Assembly (NCBI GenBank): GCA_000827265.1
Contig: KN834823.1
Location: 70,063-134,062 of the forward strand
Length of the DNA stretch: 64,000 nt
Direction of reading: 5' to 3'
Origin: Collybiopsis luxurians FD-317 M1
Taxonomy: Eukaryota; Basidiomycota; Agaricomycetes; Agaricales; Omphalotaceae
In this document: in pieces, positions 11,081-23,872 of the stretch
Numbering within the stretch: the first letter of the stretch is position 1
Layout of the letters: the number at the start of each line of letters is the position of its first letter
The notes under the pieces: model-generated
Seen by the model: only the letters and a program-made list of their open reading frames with translations
Told to the model about the DNA's origin: nothing
The model's database searches: none
Made by a program: the position numbers and the translations under genes

Positions 11081-14000
11081 ATGCCAGGTTCTCCACGAAA
11101 ACCTTTTGCGAAACTACGTAAAGCTTTTCAACGCAGTAGATCGAGCTCCCCTATGCGGGATCAGAGACCGAGCACACTCTCGAATGCCCCTTCCAATGCT
11201 CTGGGAGGTACTACTTTACTTACACCAGTTGCTGGCCAACATGAAGCTATCAGCGTTACAGGTAATTCTGTCAAGGATGTCAAATATTCAACAGCACTAA
11301 CATCCTCCCCACCCTCCAGCTACAACCTCCATCGCTAGTGGTTTGTTCTTGTTTCGCAGGACTACTTTATTTTTTTTATTGATTTCTCATCTATTTCAGA
11401 GAGTAACACTTCTAACAAAACTGCTAATATCCTTGCACAAAAAGCCAAAAGTGTACTCCAAATTATTCACAGCCTCACTAAGAGAATCGAACCTCTCACC
11501 GATGGCACTATGGCTAAGTTGCCCTTTGGTATATTCAATATGTTGGTCGATGCTTTTGAAGTGAGCCGCTTGCAATCCCCTTGACATATAAACGTTACAT
11601 AAAATCTGTACTGTACAGACATATGAAGGGAATAATGAGAAGGCTGCGAAGTGCCTCGACCAAATTATTCGCCGTCTCCAAATCGTACAGGACAGTGTAG
11701 CTCTGGGAAACGGGGACCCTGGGGAGGGTATACAAACGACTTGGGAGGATTTCAAGAGGTATGATCCTTGTTAGTTAATTGAGTCCTTCGATGTTCCGAA
11801 TCAACCCTTGCTGCCTAGCAACCTCTATCAAACTCAACAGGAGCTAGAAATGTTCAAAGGAACTGGAGTCTGGACCAAATTCTGGACAATGGATCAAGCT
11901 ACTCAGAAACTTACAGATTTCGTTACTGATATTGACGAATACACAAAAACATTTTCAGTAGGTCTTCTTTCGATCTGAAGAACAAATAATCCTAATCAGT
12001 TTGCTTAGCTTCAAATAATGGTAGCCATACAGAAAGACACAAGCTATACAAGACACAAGATTGAGGTGCGGAGGAATTCCTATTCCTATGAATATTCAAA
12101 TCCTGAGTTATGTTTCAGATGCTTCATATGGAAAACTGGCCAATCTCGCATGCTGCATGGTATGCAGCAGACGCGGGTCCGGGAATATCCCGACGGGGAT
12201 GTACACCAGACACACGAGTAGACGTCATCCAACGAGTTCGAGACTGGGTGATGGATACCTCAGATGATTGTCCCCCTGTTTTCTGGCTGACCGGAATGGC
12301 TGGGACAGGAAAGTCAACCATTGCCTATTCCATCTGCGAATACTTCGACACCACAGACGGGGAACACCATCTTGGAGCATCATTTTTTTGCTCCAGACAG
12401 ACAGAAAAGCTGCGCGTACGACAGTACATTGTTCCTACAATTGTCCAACAACTCGCAGATTACTCCATAACTTTTGCAGATGCTCTGTACGGTGTCAAAT
12501 CCAACATCCCACATATTGTCGAGAAGCAAATAGCCGAGCTCCTCGTCAAACCATGGCAAAAGTCTAGCAGTAAACAGTTCGCAGAGAGACTGCCGGTTCT
12601 GGTTGTTATGGATGCACTAGACGAGATCGAAGATGGTCAAGGGTCAAGGCTTATTGAGGCTCTTATCACAAGTCTTAATCACGCTGGGCCTGGCATGCAT
12701 GGGCTCAAGTTTTTCATTACTAGTCGCCCTGATCCAAGTATTGTTTCAACCTGTAGACAGCTAAAGGTAGAGGCATCATTCAGACTGGAGGACATTGAGG
12801 CAACGACAGCCATAAATGACATCAGGCGCTTCCTTCATGTGGAGCTATCGGTCTTCAATGGAACGGAGGAGGAAAATCTGGACATGATTGCCAGGCAGTC
12901 GAAGGGTGTATTCATCTACGCCTCAACAGCTGTTCGGTATATTCTTCCCAAGGGGCAGACGCTGTCGTTAAAGCAGAAGCGCGCCCGCCTGATTGCAATT
13001 ACTGGAGAAAGCCCCGCTCCAGATCATCTTGGTACTGCAGAACTTCTAATTGACACACTCTACAAGCAGATTGTCATTGAAGCTCTGGGAGATAGAGGAA
13101 CAGATACTTTCGAATTACGCAGACAGGTTCTGGACACTGTTGCGGTTTCACAGCAACCTATCTCAGTTACTACAATATCCCAACTTTTGTCAGCTGATGA
13201 AGAAGATGACGATCCCGAAGCAGTGGAAAATGCAATTGGAGCACTGCACGCCGTTGCCTCTATTTCAAGCAAAGATGGTTGTGTTTATGTCTACCACAAG
13301 ACATTTTTGGATTTTCTACTCGATTCCCGGCGGGCTGGAGAGCAACTTGTATGCTATGCGTCTTCTCAGCATGCACTTATTGCCAAACATTGTTTCGCAC
13401 TTATGAAGTCCACGCTTCACTTCAATATGTGCAAACTTACTTCATCATTTTTTCTGGACTCAGAAGTTTCCGACCTGCAGCTCACTGTTGCAGAGAAGTT
13501 CAATGAGGTTGTACAATATTGTTATATATTCTGGGCAGACCATCTATTGAAAGTGGAGGAAGGGCCAGAAATGGTCCTGCTGATAAACCTCTTGCATGAA
13601 TTTGGAAAAGAGAGAGCACTCTTTTGGATAGAGGCTATGAATCTTCTACAGACAGGAAGAAAGTCCTATGAAGCAATCAAAAAAGTTCATAGCTGGGTTT
13701 CTAAGGTATCTGAAGATGACAATGCGGGGAAGTAAAGAGTAACTGACCACATTTTATAGGACGGAACCGGCTTGAAAGCACTCTTGGTTGCTGTAACAGC
13801 AATTGAAAGAGTTGCACAGACCTTCACAGAGTCTCCAGCAAGATTGTCGACACCTCATCTGTACATATCTAGTCTTGCAATGGAGTTTGCAACAGGCAAT
13901 GTGCCGGATGAGTGGAGAAAACAGTTCTCAAAGCTTCCCGATGTACAATGTGAGGGTGTCTCTAATCATGGTGGGGGGATGAATTCAATCAGCGTGGGAA

Positions 14001-16117
14001 GCGTAGTCAATGCGGTTACATTTTTTGCTGATCACTCCCGCATCGTGGCTGGCTCAGATGACAACACCATCTCTATTTGGGATGCACACACTGGAGTGAA
14101 GTTGCAAACGTTGGAGGGTCATACCGATTCCGTTTCCTCTGTTTCAATCTTGTATGATGGCTCTCGCATTGTTTCTGGCTCACATGACACTACCGTCCGT
14201 GTTTGGGATGCAAACACAGGAATGACTTTGCACACCTTGACAGGACATGCAGATCTTGTCTGCTCTGCTGCATTTTCCAACAAGGGCTCTCACATTGTCT
14301 CTGGCGCAGATGATCAGACAATTTGTTTATGGGATGCCAGCACTGGAGCAAATTTATGGACATTGGAAGATGGGAAGGGAAATGTTAGGGCTGTTGCATT
14401 CTCTAAAGATGATTCTCGTATTGTCTCAGGTTCAAGTGTCACGGTATGCGTCTGGGATGCAAGCACTGGAGAGAACCTTCAAATATTGGAAGGTCATGAG
14501 GATTCTGTTTATTCTGTGGCGTTCTCGAGTGACGGCTCCCGCATTGTCTCTGGCTCTCTTGATGAGACGGTCCGAATTTGGGATGCAAGCACCGGAGATA
14601 CTTTGCACATACTGGATAATTTTCTGGAGTGTGTTATGTCTGTTGCATTCTCCCATGATGATTCCCGTGTTGTTTCAGGCTCGATGAATAATTCTGTCTG
14701 GATTTGGGATGCGAAAACCGGAGAGGGTCTGCAGGAGTTTGTGGGTCATACAAACTGGGTCTGTTCTGTTGCCTTCTCTAGCGACGACTCCCGTGTTATC
14801 TCTGGCTCATCTGACCAAACCGTCCGAATATGGGATGCCACATACCCCACAGTCATTGAGGAGCCATTAGAAGGTCATATAACTGGTGTCAGATCTGTTG
14901 CATTCTCCGACAATGATTCCCTCATTGCGTCTGGTTCTGAAGATGGGGATATCTACATATGGGATGCAGAAACTGGAGTGACTATGCGCCTATTGGAGGG
15001 TCATAGAAGAGATGTTCTGAGTTTGTCTTTCTGTGATTCGGATTCCCAAATTATTTCTGGTGCTCAAGACGGTGTCTACCTCTGGAATGTGGATGCTGGT
15101 CGACAAGTGCACTCTTTCAAGCTCGCAAATTCTCTATCATCTGTTGCATTTTCCCCCATCTTAAACCGAATTGTTTATGTTGGCTCCAGGGATAAGCAAG
15201 AGACAATGCAGGTCTGGGATGCAAATACCAATTATGTGTTGACTTTAGAGAGTGATGCAAGTCAGATTGAGTGTGTTGCTCTTTCTCATGACGGCTCCTT
15301 CATTGCGTCTGGGTCAAAGGAGGGCACTATCCAGATGTATGGACAAACTAAAGCAGCGTCGAAGATGCTGAAAGGTCACACGAGAGGTGTTAAGTGTGTT
15401 GCTTTTTCCAACGACGGTTCCCGCATTGTCTCGGCCTCGTATGACAACACCCTCGCTGTTTGGGATGTCGAAACTGGGATGAAATTGCTGACATTGGAAG
15501 GTCACAAATCTAATATTCTGTCTCTTGCATTCTCCAATGATGGCTCCCGCATTATCTCTGGGTCCTCTGATAACACAGTCCGCATCTGGGATGCCAACGG
15601 CGGAGTCCAAATATTGGAGGGTCATACAGACTGGGTTTTTTGTGTCTCATTTTCCAATGATGGCTCCCGCATTGCCTCTGGTTCAAACGATAACACCATC
15701 CGCATCTGGGATGCTATTGGGGTGAAATTGCAGGCTGAGCATAGTCACTCTCGTGGGTTGCACTCGAACGCATTGTCCAGTGACAGCTCTCACGCTGGCC
15801 TTGATCCCTTTGACAATGATGCAGAAATGCAGGATTTACATTCTGAGCCCAATGCACAATCCTTCGATGATCACAAACATGATGTTTCTCATTTTCCACA
15901 CACACATCATTTCACATTCTCTAGCAGTGAAAGTGGCTGGTTGTTCACTCCTTCTCGACCTGCAAGTCGAATCATGTGGCTGCCTCCGGCGCTGCAGGAA
16001 ACTTTACCCATTTACCCCTGTCTTGACATTCTTTCTAGGTTTGGAAAAACTTCGGTGACATATCAGCATGATGCTATTGGCCCAGAGTGGGTGAATTGCT
16101 ACACTCCTAGTGCTTAG
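11081..16117 (+). CDS. NACHT-WD40 NLR-type STAND protein 2
   Basis: Paralogue of NLR 1 with the same domain order, and intact. Exons 11081-11261, 11320-11340, 11400-11560, 11619-11758, 11819-11957, 12009-12065, 12119-13705 and 13760-16117 give 1547 aa in one frame. The N-terminus (233 aa) has a basic, Ser/Arg-rich extension and a 21-nt exon absent from NLR 1, then the same helical region. NACHT: Walker A GMAGTGKST (about 292-300), Walker B VLVVMDALDE, and a TSRP motif. Fourteen WD40 repeats follow. Those in the middle (about 15040-15360) are more diverged and include degenerate blades, unlike the uniform array of NLR 1. The C-terminal module (SGWLF, IMWLPP, WVNCY) is conserved. A role in non-self recognition or programmed cell death is known for the class and only inferred here. 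Confidence 0.9.
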
Positions 16118-16337
16118 TAAGGTCATTTGTGTATCCTTCGTTTATCAAAATCTTTTCCCGCTCTGCAGATTTGAATAGTAGTTAGTTCCTTGTAAACCCT
16201 TGTCGAAATGCTTTGTTACCTAGCTATCAATAGTTTTGAATGTTCTGACCAACTTCGAATCTTAAGTTGATTCCTTTATTCAGAACCGATGGTTAAATCA
16301 TCCGCCAAAACATTTCACGAGTCATTTAGTATTCTAT

Positions 16338-18577
16338 CTATATAGCCCACAACCCAATCACAATCCCTAGCACCATCAACGCCAAACTCCTCCGCCCTCC
16401 CCTTCCAACTGCACCATTCTGACTGCTCGTCGTAAACTCCGTAACACCTAAATGCGTATGGTCCGCCGAAAGTGCCCGAACAGCGTAATAACCGTATGAA
16501 TTCACAGCAGTATTGAAGGTGATCGTAGTCTCGAATCCAGTCCGGGATTGATTGTACAATGATACCGCATCAGAGCCGGACGAATCGGAAGCACCGAGGA
16601 GTTCCCAGCGCTCGGTTCGAGTGTCGCCGTTCCAGGATACGTAGATGCTGATGATGGAGGACGATGAGGATTGAATCAGGGACATGCTAGGTGACCAGGT
16701 TGGTTCGCCGGTCCAGTTAAAGCGGAGGATACGATCTATACGAGGAGGGGATTAGATAGATAGGTAAGCAAAAGACGTTTACTTACATGCTTCGTTGTAG
16801 TTTTCACCAATGACACCGAACTGTGCACTCCATAGAAGATCTCCGGCGGAGGAGTACTCGGAGTACCAAGGCATGTAGCCCCATCTAAGCCGAGTGTGAG
16901 CGAACGAAAACTTGGTCAACCCAATGGTAAATATCACAGACATACCCAGCGAGGAAGTTACCATTTGGCTGACGCTGTACACTTCCTTGACTCTCCGAAA
17001 CAGTATAATTCGGCGAGGTAAAATCTTGTAATAGCTCCACAGACATGCCGGTAAAGTTAATACCAAGGTACAGGCCGCGAGAATAAGTTTCGTCGTACTC
17101 TCCATACTCTCCGGCATTGTCAAAGACCCTGTAAGCCATTTGGTCCTACTTCGACGTGTAGAGAACAATGGAACCTCACTCACGTCATGGTAGCATATGT
17201 ATCGTTCTTCGTAACCCACCTGGGATGGTGTTGCCAACTGTAGTTCGCGCCATCGCCCATAGCAAAGGAGGAATTAGCTCCTCCCATACGCCATATAATT
17301 TCCCCCGTTGTCCCATCCAAGAAGTATATCGTAAAACAGTGTCGCGAGGAAATTAAATAGTTTCCGTCGTCGGTTTTTTCGATGGAATTGATGTGCTACG
17401 TAGAACCGTGAACCTGTTATGACCAGCTCCGGGACTCGAAGAGATCTTGACGAGACACGTACGAAATAGTCCCAAGGCGAATCGGCAGACTCTCCTCCCG
17501 TCCCAATACTGTTGTAACATTCACTAGGGTCAACATGGTCGGATGCGTACCAGGTGAACAGAGGTTCCCCTGAAACGAAAGTCAAGATAATTTACCTCTA
17601 GTTAGGAACAATGAGTGAACGACTAACCGCTGGTGATATTTAGCTCTTGTAAGACACTGTCAAATAGATACCCCGTCTCTGGTCCTCCGTACGCTGAAAG
17701 GTTGGCTTCACGGGTATAATAAGCGGTCATAAGAGCGGTATTATTCGTGGTTATCCTGCCCTAAAAAATCAATCCAGGTGAATAAGCGAGATACGGGCAT
17801 CCTATAATGAAAATGTACCTCATGAAAATCAGCGTATGTATCGCCCGTTATCCCAGTTAAATTCGTCGTACTGCCAACAAAAAAAAAGAAGAAGAATCCC
17901 CACCTCAGCATAACCCTTTAACGACTGGCTAAGCGTACTCACAACTTGGCGACCAATTCGTATTTGCTATTAACCAAATTGATATACCCACTCCCAACTC
18001 CCGAGCCAAGCAGATCCCCAGACCATACAACAATGTGAGGTTCTCCCTGAAAAGTTTCGACTTGAAAGACCAGAGTCTCTCCATAGACTGACGATGCATC
18101 CCAAACAAGATGGCCGTCATTATCGAACATGTACGCGCCGGGTGTTTGCGTGCTGGTACCTACGAGAATTCCAAAGAAAGGCCAGATGAGTGATCAGGAC
18201 ACACGGGTTTTTAAAAGCTTGGGTGGGAGCTGTACCTCGGGGTGAAGTAAACAGATATCCCGAGCTGAGGGAACCTACGGACTTGTTCAAGGGTTGAACA
18301 AAGTTTAATGCGACTCTACATGCAAAAGATTTTTTGTTGTCAGACGAACGGAAAGGGTAATAAATGTGCTAAAGGGGACATACGGCGTCGCGTTGGACGA
18401 AAAGAATGTTTGATACGGTCCAGCACCGTACGAACCAGCAGAGTAATCGCTACTTGCATAAAAAATCGAGTCTGCCCGTGCAAAATGCAGAAAAATTGAC
18501 GAAAATGTGCAAACTAAAATGATGAGGTTGGAAGAGAGACTGTACAATAACGACAGGAGGGCTCCGGGACGAGCCAT
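16338..18577 (-). CDS. Arylsulfotransferase-like (ASST family) secreted protein
   Basis: Ten exons on the minus strand (18384-18577, 18236-18315, 17943-18159, 17819-17870, 17628-17760, 17463-17569, 17184-17395, 16946-17128, 16787-16884, 16338-16735) give 557 aa in one frame. An N-terminal hydrophobic segment (about residues 8-36) looks like a signal peptide. The body has beta-propeller-type motifs of the fungal Arylsulfotrans_2 family: GHLVW, DFHE, DGTTGEIIWRMGG, QHHPRW and VFDNAG. A hydrophobic tail (LALMVLGIVIGLWAI) suggests a GPI anchor or membrane attachment. Members are annotated as aryl-sulfate sulfotransferases, but the activity of the fungal proteins is poorly established. Family assignment is good; substrate unknown. 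Confidence 0.82.
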
Positions 18578-20002
18578 ATGGGATGATTGAATGAGGGAAG
18601 GCTGGACGGTGTCGAAGGGTGAATGCGAGTGGTGAAAGGAAATAATGAAAGTCGATTTGCTTCATTTTTACATCCAAACCGCAGTCCCCAACCGCAGTCT
18701 TGGGGCGGAATGGGCTCAAAAATACCCTGTTACGCGAATCAGGGCGGACATCATGGTTTTTCTCCACAGACCCGCTCCCGCCTCTCGCGCGAACTTGACT
18801 TTTTGTTCTGGGGGGGTGAATTCTACGTCCGTCCAGAGGCTTTCGCTGTTGGTGAAGTAGAGAAGGTGAATGTAAGAGCCTGCCCTGATTTGACGATTTC
18901 CGAGCTGTTGGTAGGGGTAGGGATAATTTTAACGAGTTCGACGGTGGCCGACTGGATGGACACTGCGGGGGCTGCGGAACGAGCGGAAAAAAATTATCTC
19001 GCGCGATTAGCCATTTCAGTACACAGAACGGGGGTGGATAGATAAGATAACGAATGCTATCTCGGCGTGTTGCTGAACAGGACTAGTGCGAAGCGGTACC
19101 GAGACCTTCAAAGTTCACCCAGTTCAGAGGATATCTGACGTGTTATTTTAAGAGCTGTGATTCGTCAGAGCGCTGAGGCGAATACACTGTTCGAGGACAT
19201 ATCATTGATCTTTCTGGCGGACCCCCAGTATTTATCATGTCCTAGACGCTACGACTTGCATGTGTTTCAGGAATCGATTGAAATTCTTCCTCCAGCTGCA
19301 GGTTGTCATTGTAAAAAAGAACATGCAAACGTCTTCGATGTCAATGAGCAGGATGAGTGTCGTCTGGTCACTGCATGATCATATGTGGACCCACCAGTAC
19401 CGAAAAATCACAGGTGATAATCTGTAACCATGGAATTATCCACTCATTTCATTAGACTTGACGGGAACTGCCCATCGGTGTGGACACCAATATCGCCGTT
19501 GAAACATCGACGTAGACACCGAATGAAGCCAACCTTGTGCTCGAGCTGTCGAAGTAGTGATACCGAAACCGCCGCCGTCATGACATATAATAAAGGAGTG
19601 TTCATCTTCGTGATATAACCTGTCCTTTTTCTTCCCGCTATCCTTTTCGTTCTTTTCTCAGTTTTTTTTTGGTTTATTTCTCATCGTAACCGCTGGACGA
19701 AACTGCGTTGTCTGGAACCGTGGCTACGATAGTCGGTTAGTTCATTTCATGGACCGATGATCGTCTCCCAATCGTTACATAAGGTCTGATCCATTTTACT
19801 TCCGCTTTCAGGTCTTTTTTTTTTCTAGTTTCTACCTTCGTTTCTACCAAGGGCGGGGACCCAATACTGGGGTCTTTTCCTATTTCATCCATTCTTCGTT
19901 CGCTCTCCGCCCCCTTTCAACTCGAAATTGAATCGACCCTCCCCGAGTTCAATAACCCCGCACAGCACACGACATCAACCCAACTGACAGGAGTCTCGAA
20001 AC
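18578..20002. other. Intergenic region between divergent genes
   Basis: This is the upstream region of both the minus-strand ASST-like gene and the plus-strand membrane protein gene. No coding exon is supported; the open frame at 18623-19045 has no codon structure or homologue that I recognise. Pyrimidine-rich tracts at about 19640-19830 are typical of fungal promoters. Confidence 0.5.
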
Positions 20003-21139
20003 ATGCTGTTCAGCTTTTACGACCAATTAGGCTCTCCTCAGCCATTCGATACAAAAAGATCCTATGTAACTTCCCCGTGGTTTTCGCCTGCAATCCTAGC
20101 CGCAATTAGAGGCACTATCGCAGTGTATACCTTCATCACGCTACTGGTTATCTTGATATATGATTCTGTGGTCACTCACGATGGAAATAGGTGCGTTGAC
20201 ATTTCCCTTCTGCTCTTCTCATCCTAAGGAACTTACATTGCAGCTATTTCTCCTATTTCACCGAACTGACATACATTGGGATATGCTCGTACTATTGGGC
20301 CTCCTTCACGCAGACCTTTGTTTATGCTATTCGCCTCCGACGCGCTCCCAATAAGGCACCTGAATACCCGCTACAACGATGGCCTAGGATTCTGCAGTTA
20401 TTGCACGTTATGCTTGGAACCACCGTGGTCTCTTTCCGTGCGTGAACTCTCCCCTCTCATCCTCTACTCCTATCTCTTATCCCGGCTGTTCGTCGTCTCC
20501 CTGCAGCTATCCTTGTCACGATAGTCTTCTGGGCTTTACTCGCATCTCCCTCCGTCTTTGCCACTCCATTTTCCGGTGAGATCCCTTCTTCGTTCCGCGC
20601 CCCGTTCTCCGCGCTACCCGTCATCCATCATACGCATGAGCTTGACTTTCTCTCCTCCAGCATGGTCAAACATCTCCATTCACGCCCTAAACACCGCATG
20701 GTCCCTATTCGAAATGGTCGGAACCAACTCTCCTCCTCCCAGATGGCTCATGATTCCGCTCATCATCATCATCCTCGCTCTCTACCTCGGACTCGCCTAT
20801 ATCACTTATGCGACTCAGGGATTCTACAGTGCGTAATCATCTTTGTTTATATTTTTCTTCTTCTTCTAAATGGCTTTCTCTCTTCCAGCATACTCGTTCC
20901 TCGATCCATCGGAAGGAAAAGCTCATCTTGCAGGGTACATCATCGGTATTGCCGTTGCTGGGTGTATCGTTTTTACATTAGCCAAGACGATTATGTGGAC
21001 CCGGGCAAAAGTTGCTCCTTCGAAGGGTATTGAGGTTGAAGGAGAGGAGGAGGAGGAAAAGATGACGACGAAGAGGGTAGACTCGTTAGGGTCATCGGAG
21101 ACGGCAGTGGAGAAGGTGAAGGGGGATAGGATGGTTTAG
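20003..21139 (+). CDS. Multi-pass membrane protein, FAR-17a/AIG1-like
   Basis: Exons 20003-20190, 20244-20437, 20507-20575, 20661-20828 and 20889-21139 join to 289 aa. About five to six hydrophobic helices are visible: IRGTIAVYTFITLLVILIY, a YFTELTYIGICSYYW segment, LVTIVFWALLA, LMIPLIIIILALYLGLAY and IIGIAVAGCIVFTLA. The cytosolic tail is acidic (GEEEEEKM). The YFTxLTYIG signature and helix layout resemble the FAR-17a/AIG1 or rolling-stone-like families common in fungi; members of the former include androgen-induced fatty-ester hydrolases. The catalytic Thr/His pair was not verified, so function is uncertain. Confidence 0.75.
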
Positions 21140-21919
21140 ATTCCGGAATCTTGTGTCTCCGTGCATGTGCGTTGTGAATGCGTAATCAGGATGTGATGGA
21201 CGGGGTTTGGTTGAACGCCGAGTGGGCTACGGACTGGGATTCTTTCCCTGATTGTTTTTTTTTTTTCGTGTTTGTGGGTTACCCGCAGCTCTGAGTGCTG
21301 CCTACATATGTTGTCACGGATGGGTAGCGTATGATTGGTTTTAATCAATTGGGTATTGGGTTTAAGATACCAAGTGTTTTCGGGTTTTCTTGCCTTTTGT
21401 ATCTCTTCTTCAATCGGAGGAGCGAGATTTCATGGAGACTTTCGAAAGCAATGAATGGTTTGAGGAGCTGTATACCAGGTGAGCGTGTGAGTATAACTCC
21501 GCTATTCTAGGAGATCTGGAGATCTGACGATGGTACCTCAAGCCTTAGACCTCGGTACCTTGAGGACATCAAGGTACGCGCATATACTTAGGTATACTAA
21601 AGCTATACTTATATGCAGATTCCATTGATGGAAGTCCAAACGTCACAGGGGTTAGTGATACTTGAGTATGTTTTGACACTGGGAGGAGATGATATGCCGA
21701 GATTGAGGCAACTTAGCTACTTGTAATTAAGCGTACACTGCTGGAAGCTTGCTCACTCAAATTCTGGAAAGTCGCCTACAGTAATGGCGTTTTAACTTGC
21801 ATGGGTTGCTGGAAACTTGAAAGCAAGGCGAGGCTCTCCGGATCGCTTCCCTTTATCGCTCTTTCGAAAACACTCCACAGACTTTGTTCGAATACAAATG
21901 ACAGCTTGTACAAGTCCGG
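21140..21919. other. Intergenic, convergent gene ends
   Basis: Contains the 3' flanks of the plus-strand membrane gene and the minus-strand sulfotransferase-like gene. A few GGTACCTTGA-like words recur near 21530-21590. Nothing else is recognised. Confidence 0.45.
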
Positions 21920-23099
21920 TTACAAACATCGAGCTCTCAGATACTCGTAATCTTCTTGCGCAGATATAACCGCTTCTCTAATCTTCTGAGCTACTTCCTC
22001 ATTCCATTCTGCTGACCATTCCCTCACCTCCTCATCCAAGTCAGGAGCTCTTGTGTAATCCTTCAATTCGTTATCGTGTCAGTGCAAACCCCCTCGTGCT
22101 CAAATAACTTACCGGTCGTTTTATAACCCCCTTCGATCCCATAATTGTTCCCAAAAAGGCATCCGTAACATGATCCGTCGGTTGATCAGTTGACTCCCAA
22201 GTATACCGAATTCCTGACTCTGGTAATCCTACAAGGGCACAAAACTTGCTCATCTGCCCCTGCGTATTGTCCACCAACTTGTCTCCATCAATCACAATCG
22301 GCCAATCCTTCTTATTATCTCCCCCCTGATCGGTATTGAGACTGTCATAGTAAGCTCGATAAAAGTCATAGATAATTCTCTGCCACCGAAAGCTCCCAGT
22401 TACGGCGAATTCAGTGTCGAATACTGTTGAGCCGAACGTAGAAGCGGCGCGGACCCAGGATGGAAAGGAGTACATTGGATGACGAATGGTGATGACAGGA
22501 GACACGGTGGCGAGGAGCCTGTCTGGTAGGAAGGTGGGGTTGGGAAGCGGAAAGTGGAGGGAATCACGCTCAAGCTCGGCTTCGATATCTGGATTAATAA
22601 CATCTAATTTGTGATCAACCAGAGTCGTCGGTTGCCGAGTTTCCTTTCGAGCAGACTTGCAATAGGAATTCACAATTTTCGATTGGAGCACTGTACTCGT
22701 GTGCTCCTTGATCAAGCAGATTTTGTCCTGTCAAATGGGTGTATGTTCAGCCTTTTTCACCAATAGGCAGACCCAGGGAGTATTTGATTGCGAGCTTACC
22801 TCTATTTTTGCTTGTGCGAACTCCTTTTCCATATTATCCAAACCCGCCTGATACGTACAATTTTCATACTCCTTCGCTGCTTCTCCTTTTGTTTTGCCTG
22901 CAGCTTTGTTTAACCCTTCTGTAATATTGTCCGGCCACTGGGATTCAGGCCCTCTCATGAGGGCCATTACAAAAGGGTATTTCATGCTTGTGATCTGAGG
23001 GTGTGTTTGAAGCAAGCGCACAAATAAATGCGTTCTGGTTCGAGGATGCCCGAAGAGGAAAATCTTCCGAGTGTGGTAAGTAGGAGTAGAATCAGCCAT
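21920..23099 (-). CDS. P-loop sulfotransferase-like protein
   Basis: Three exons (22800-23099, 22113-22727, 21920-22060), all with phase-0 introns, give 351 aa ending in YEYLRARCL. The N-terminal FLFGHPRTRTHLFVRLLQ matches the 5'-phosphosulfate-binding loop of PAPS-dependent sulfotransferases in its fungal P-loop form. RHPMYSFPSWVRAA fits the 3'-phosphate-binding RxPxxxxxS motif. The protein is cytosolic, with no signal peptide. Fungal members usually lack assigned substrates; many are annotated simply as P-loop containing nucleoside triphosphate hydrolases. The next gene upstream on the same strand is a flavin monooxygenase, but the 0.77-kb gap gives no evidence of co-regulation. Confidence 0.82.
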
Positions 23100-23872
23100 T
23101 TCGTATATCGCTCGGGGAGGAAGGAGGAGGCTGGGGTGTAGCTTGAACGTTAGCTTTCATTTGAGCGGCCCTTAAATATCAGAGACGATTTCTGAAAAAC
23201 CGAAAGGATCCCGCTAAGCATCCATAGTCCGGACCCGATTAACGGACATGAAGGTCTAATGAGATAAACAGACTGGCGGATGGAAGGAAGGAAGAATTCA
23301 TTACCCGGATCTCGTTGGGTGCTTGCGCACTCCAGCTGTCGGCTTGTCATCTGAATGCACCAAGAAAATCTTCACAAAATCCCAATTTATAGACACCTTT
23401 TGATATTAATAATGGTAGAGCATACTTGGCCATTTTGCAGTTCCCAAGGCTAACTATTGGGACGAGAAACTCGAAGGAAGTAAATGCCGTACATTCACGG
23501 CAGGGGCGCTGTAGGCTCGTAGCGTATTGCCGTCACTTGGCCGTCGAGTGTGATATTCTCTGACAATTATGGTGTAAAGCAGCGAGCTCGATAAGATTCG
23601 ACTCGATACTCGTGGCGTTAAGTCAAAGTATAATCTCCCCCCAGAGAACTCTGAAGCCCAAAGTCTAGCAAAAAGTCCGGCGTCGCTTTCAGTTCGTGAT
23701 CTGGTGTCGGGTCAGATGTATCTTCCCTACGAGGCAGATTGACATGTCCTGTCACGGTGCTCTCGCATGGTACAACGTTTGGTGCAGATAGCACTGATAC
23801 ATGATACAAATCGACTTGGAGGCACTTTCGCGATATACAACGGACTTCTACAACTATTTTCTCTACTGCGTA
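23100..23872. other. Intergenic
   Basis: 5' flank of the sulfotransferase-like gene and 3' flank of the monooxygenase gene. No supported coding sequence, RNA gene or clear repeat was seen. Confidence 0.45.

Noticed and set aside
14432..15905. Open frames antisense or frame-shifted within the WD40 arrays of both NLR genes
   Set aside because: They repeat with the WD40 period and reflect the composition of the coding strand, not separate genes.
18623..19045. 140-aa plus-strand open frame upstream of the ASST-like gene
   Set aside because: No motif, no neighbouring exon, and it lies in the shared promoter region of divergent genes.
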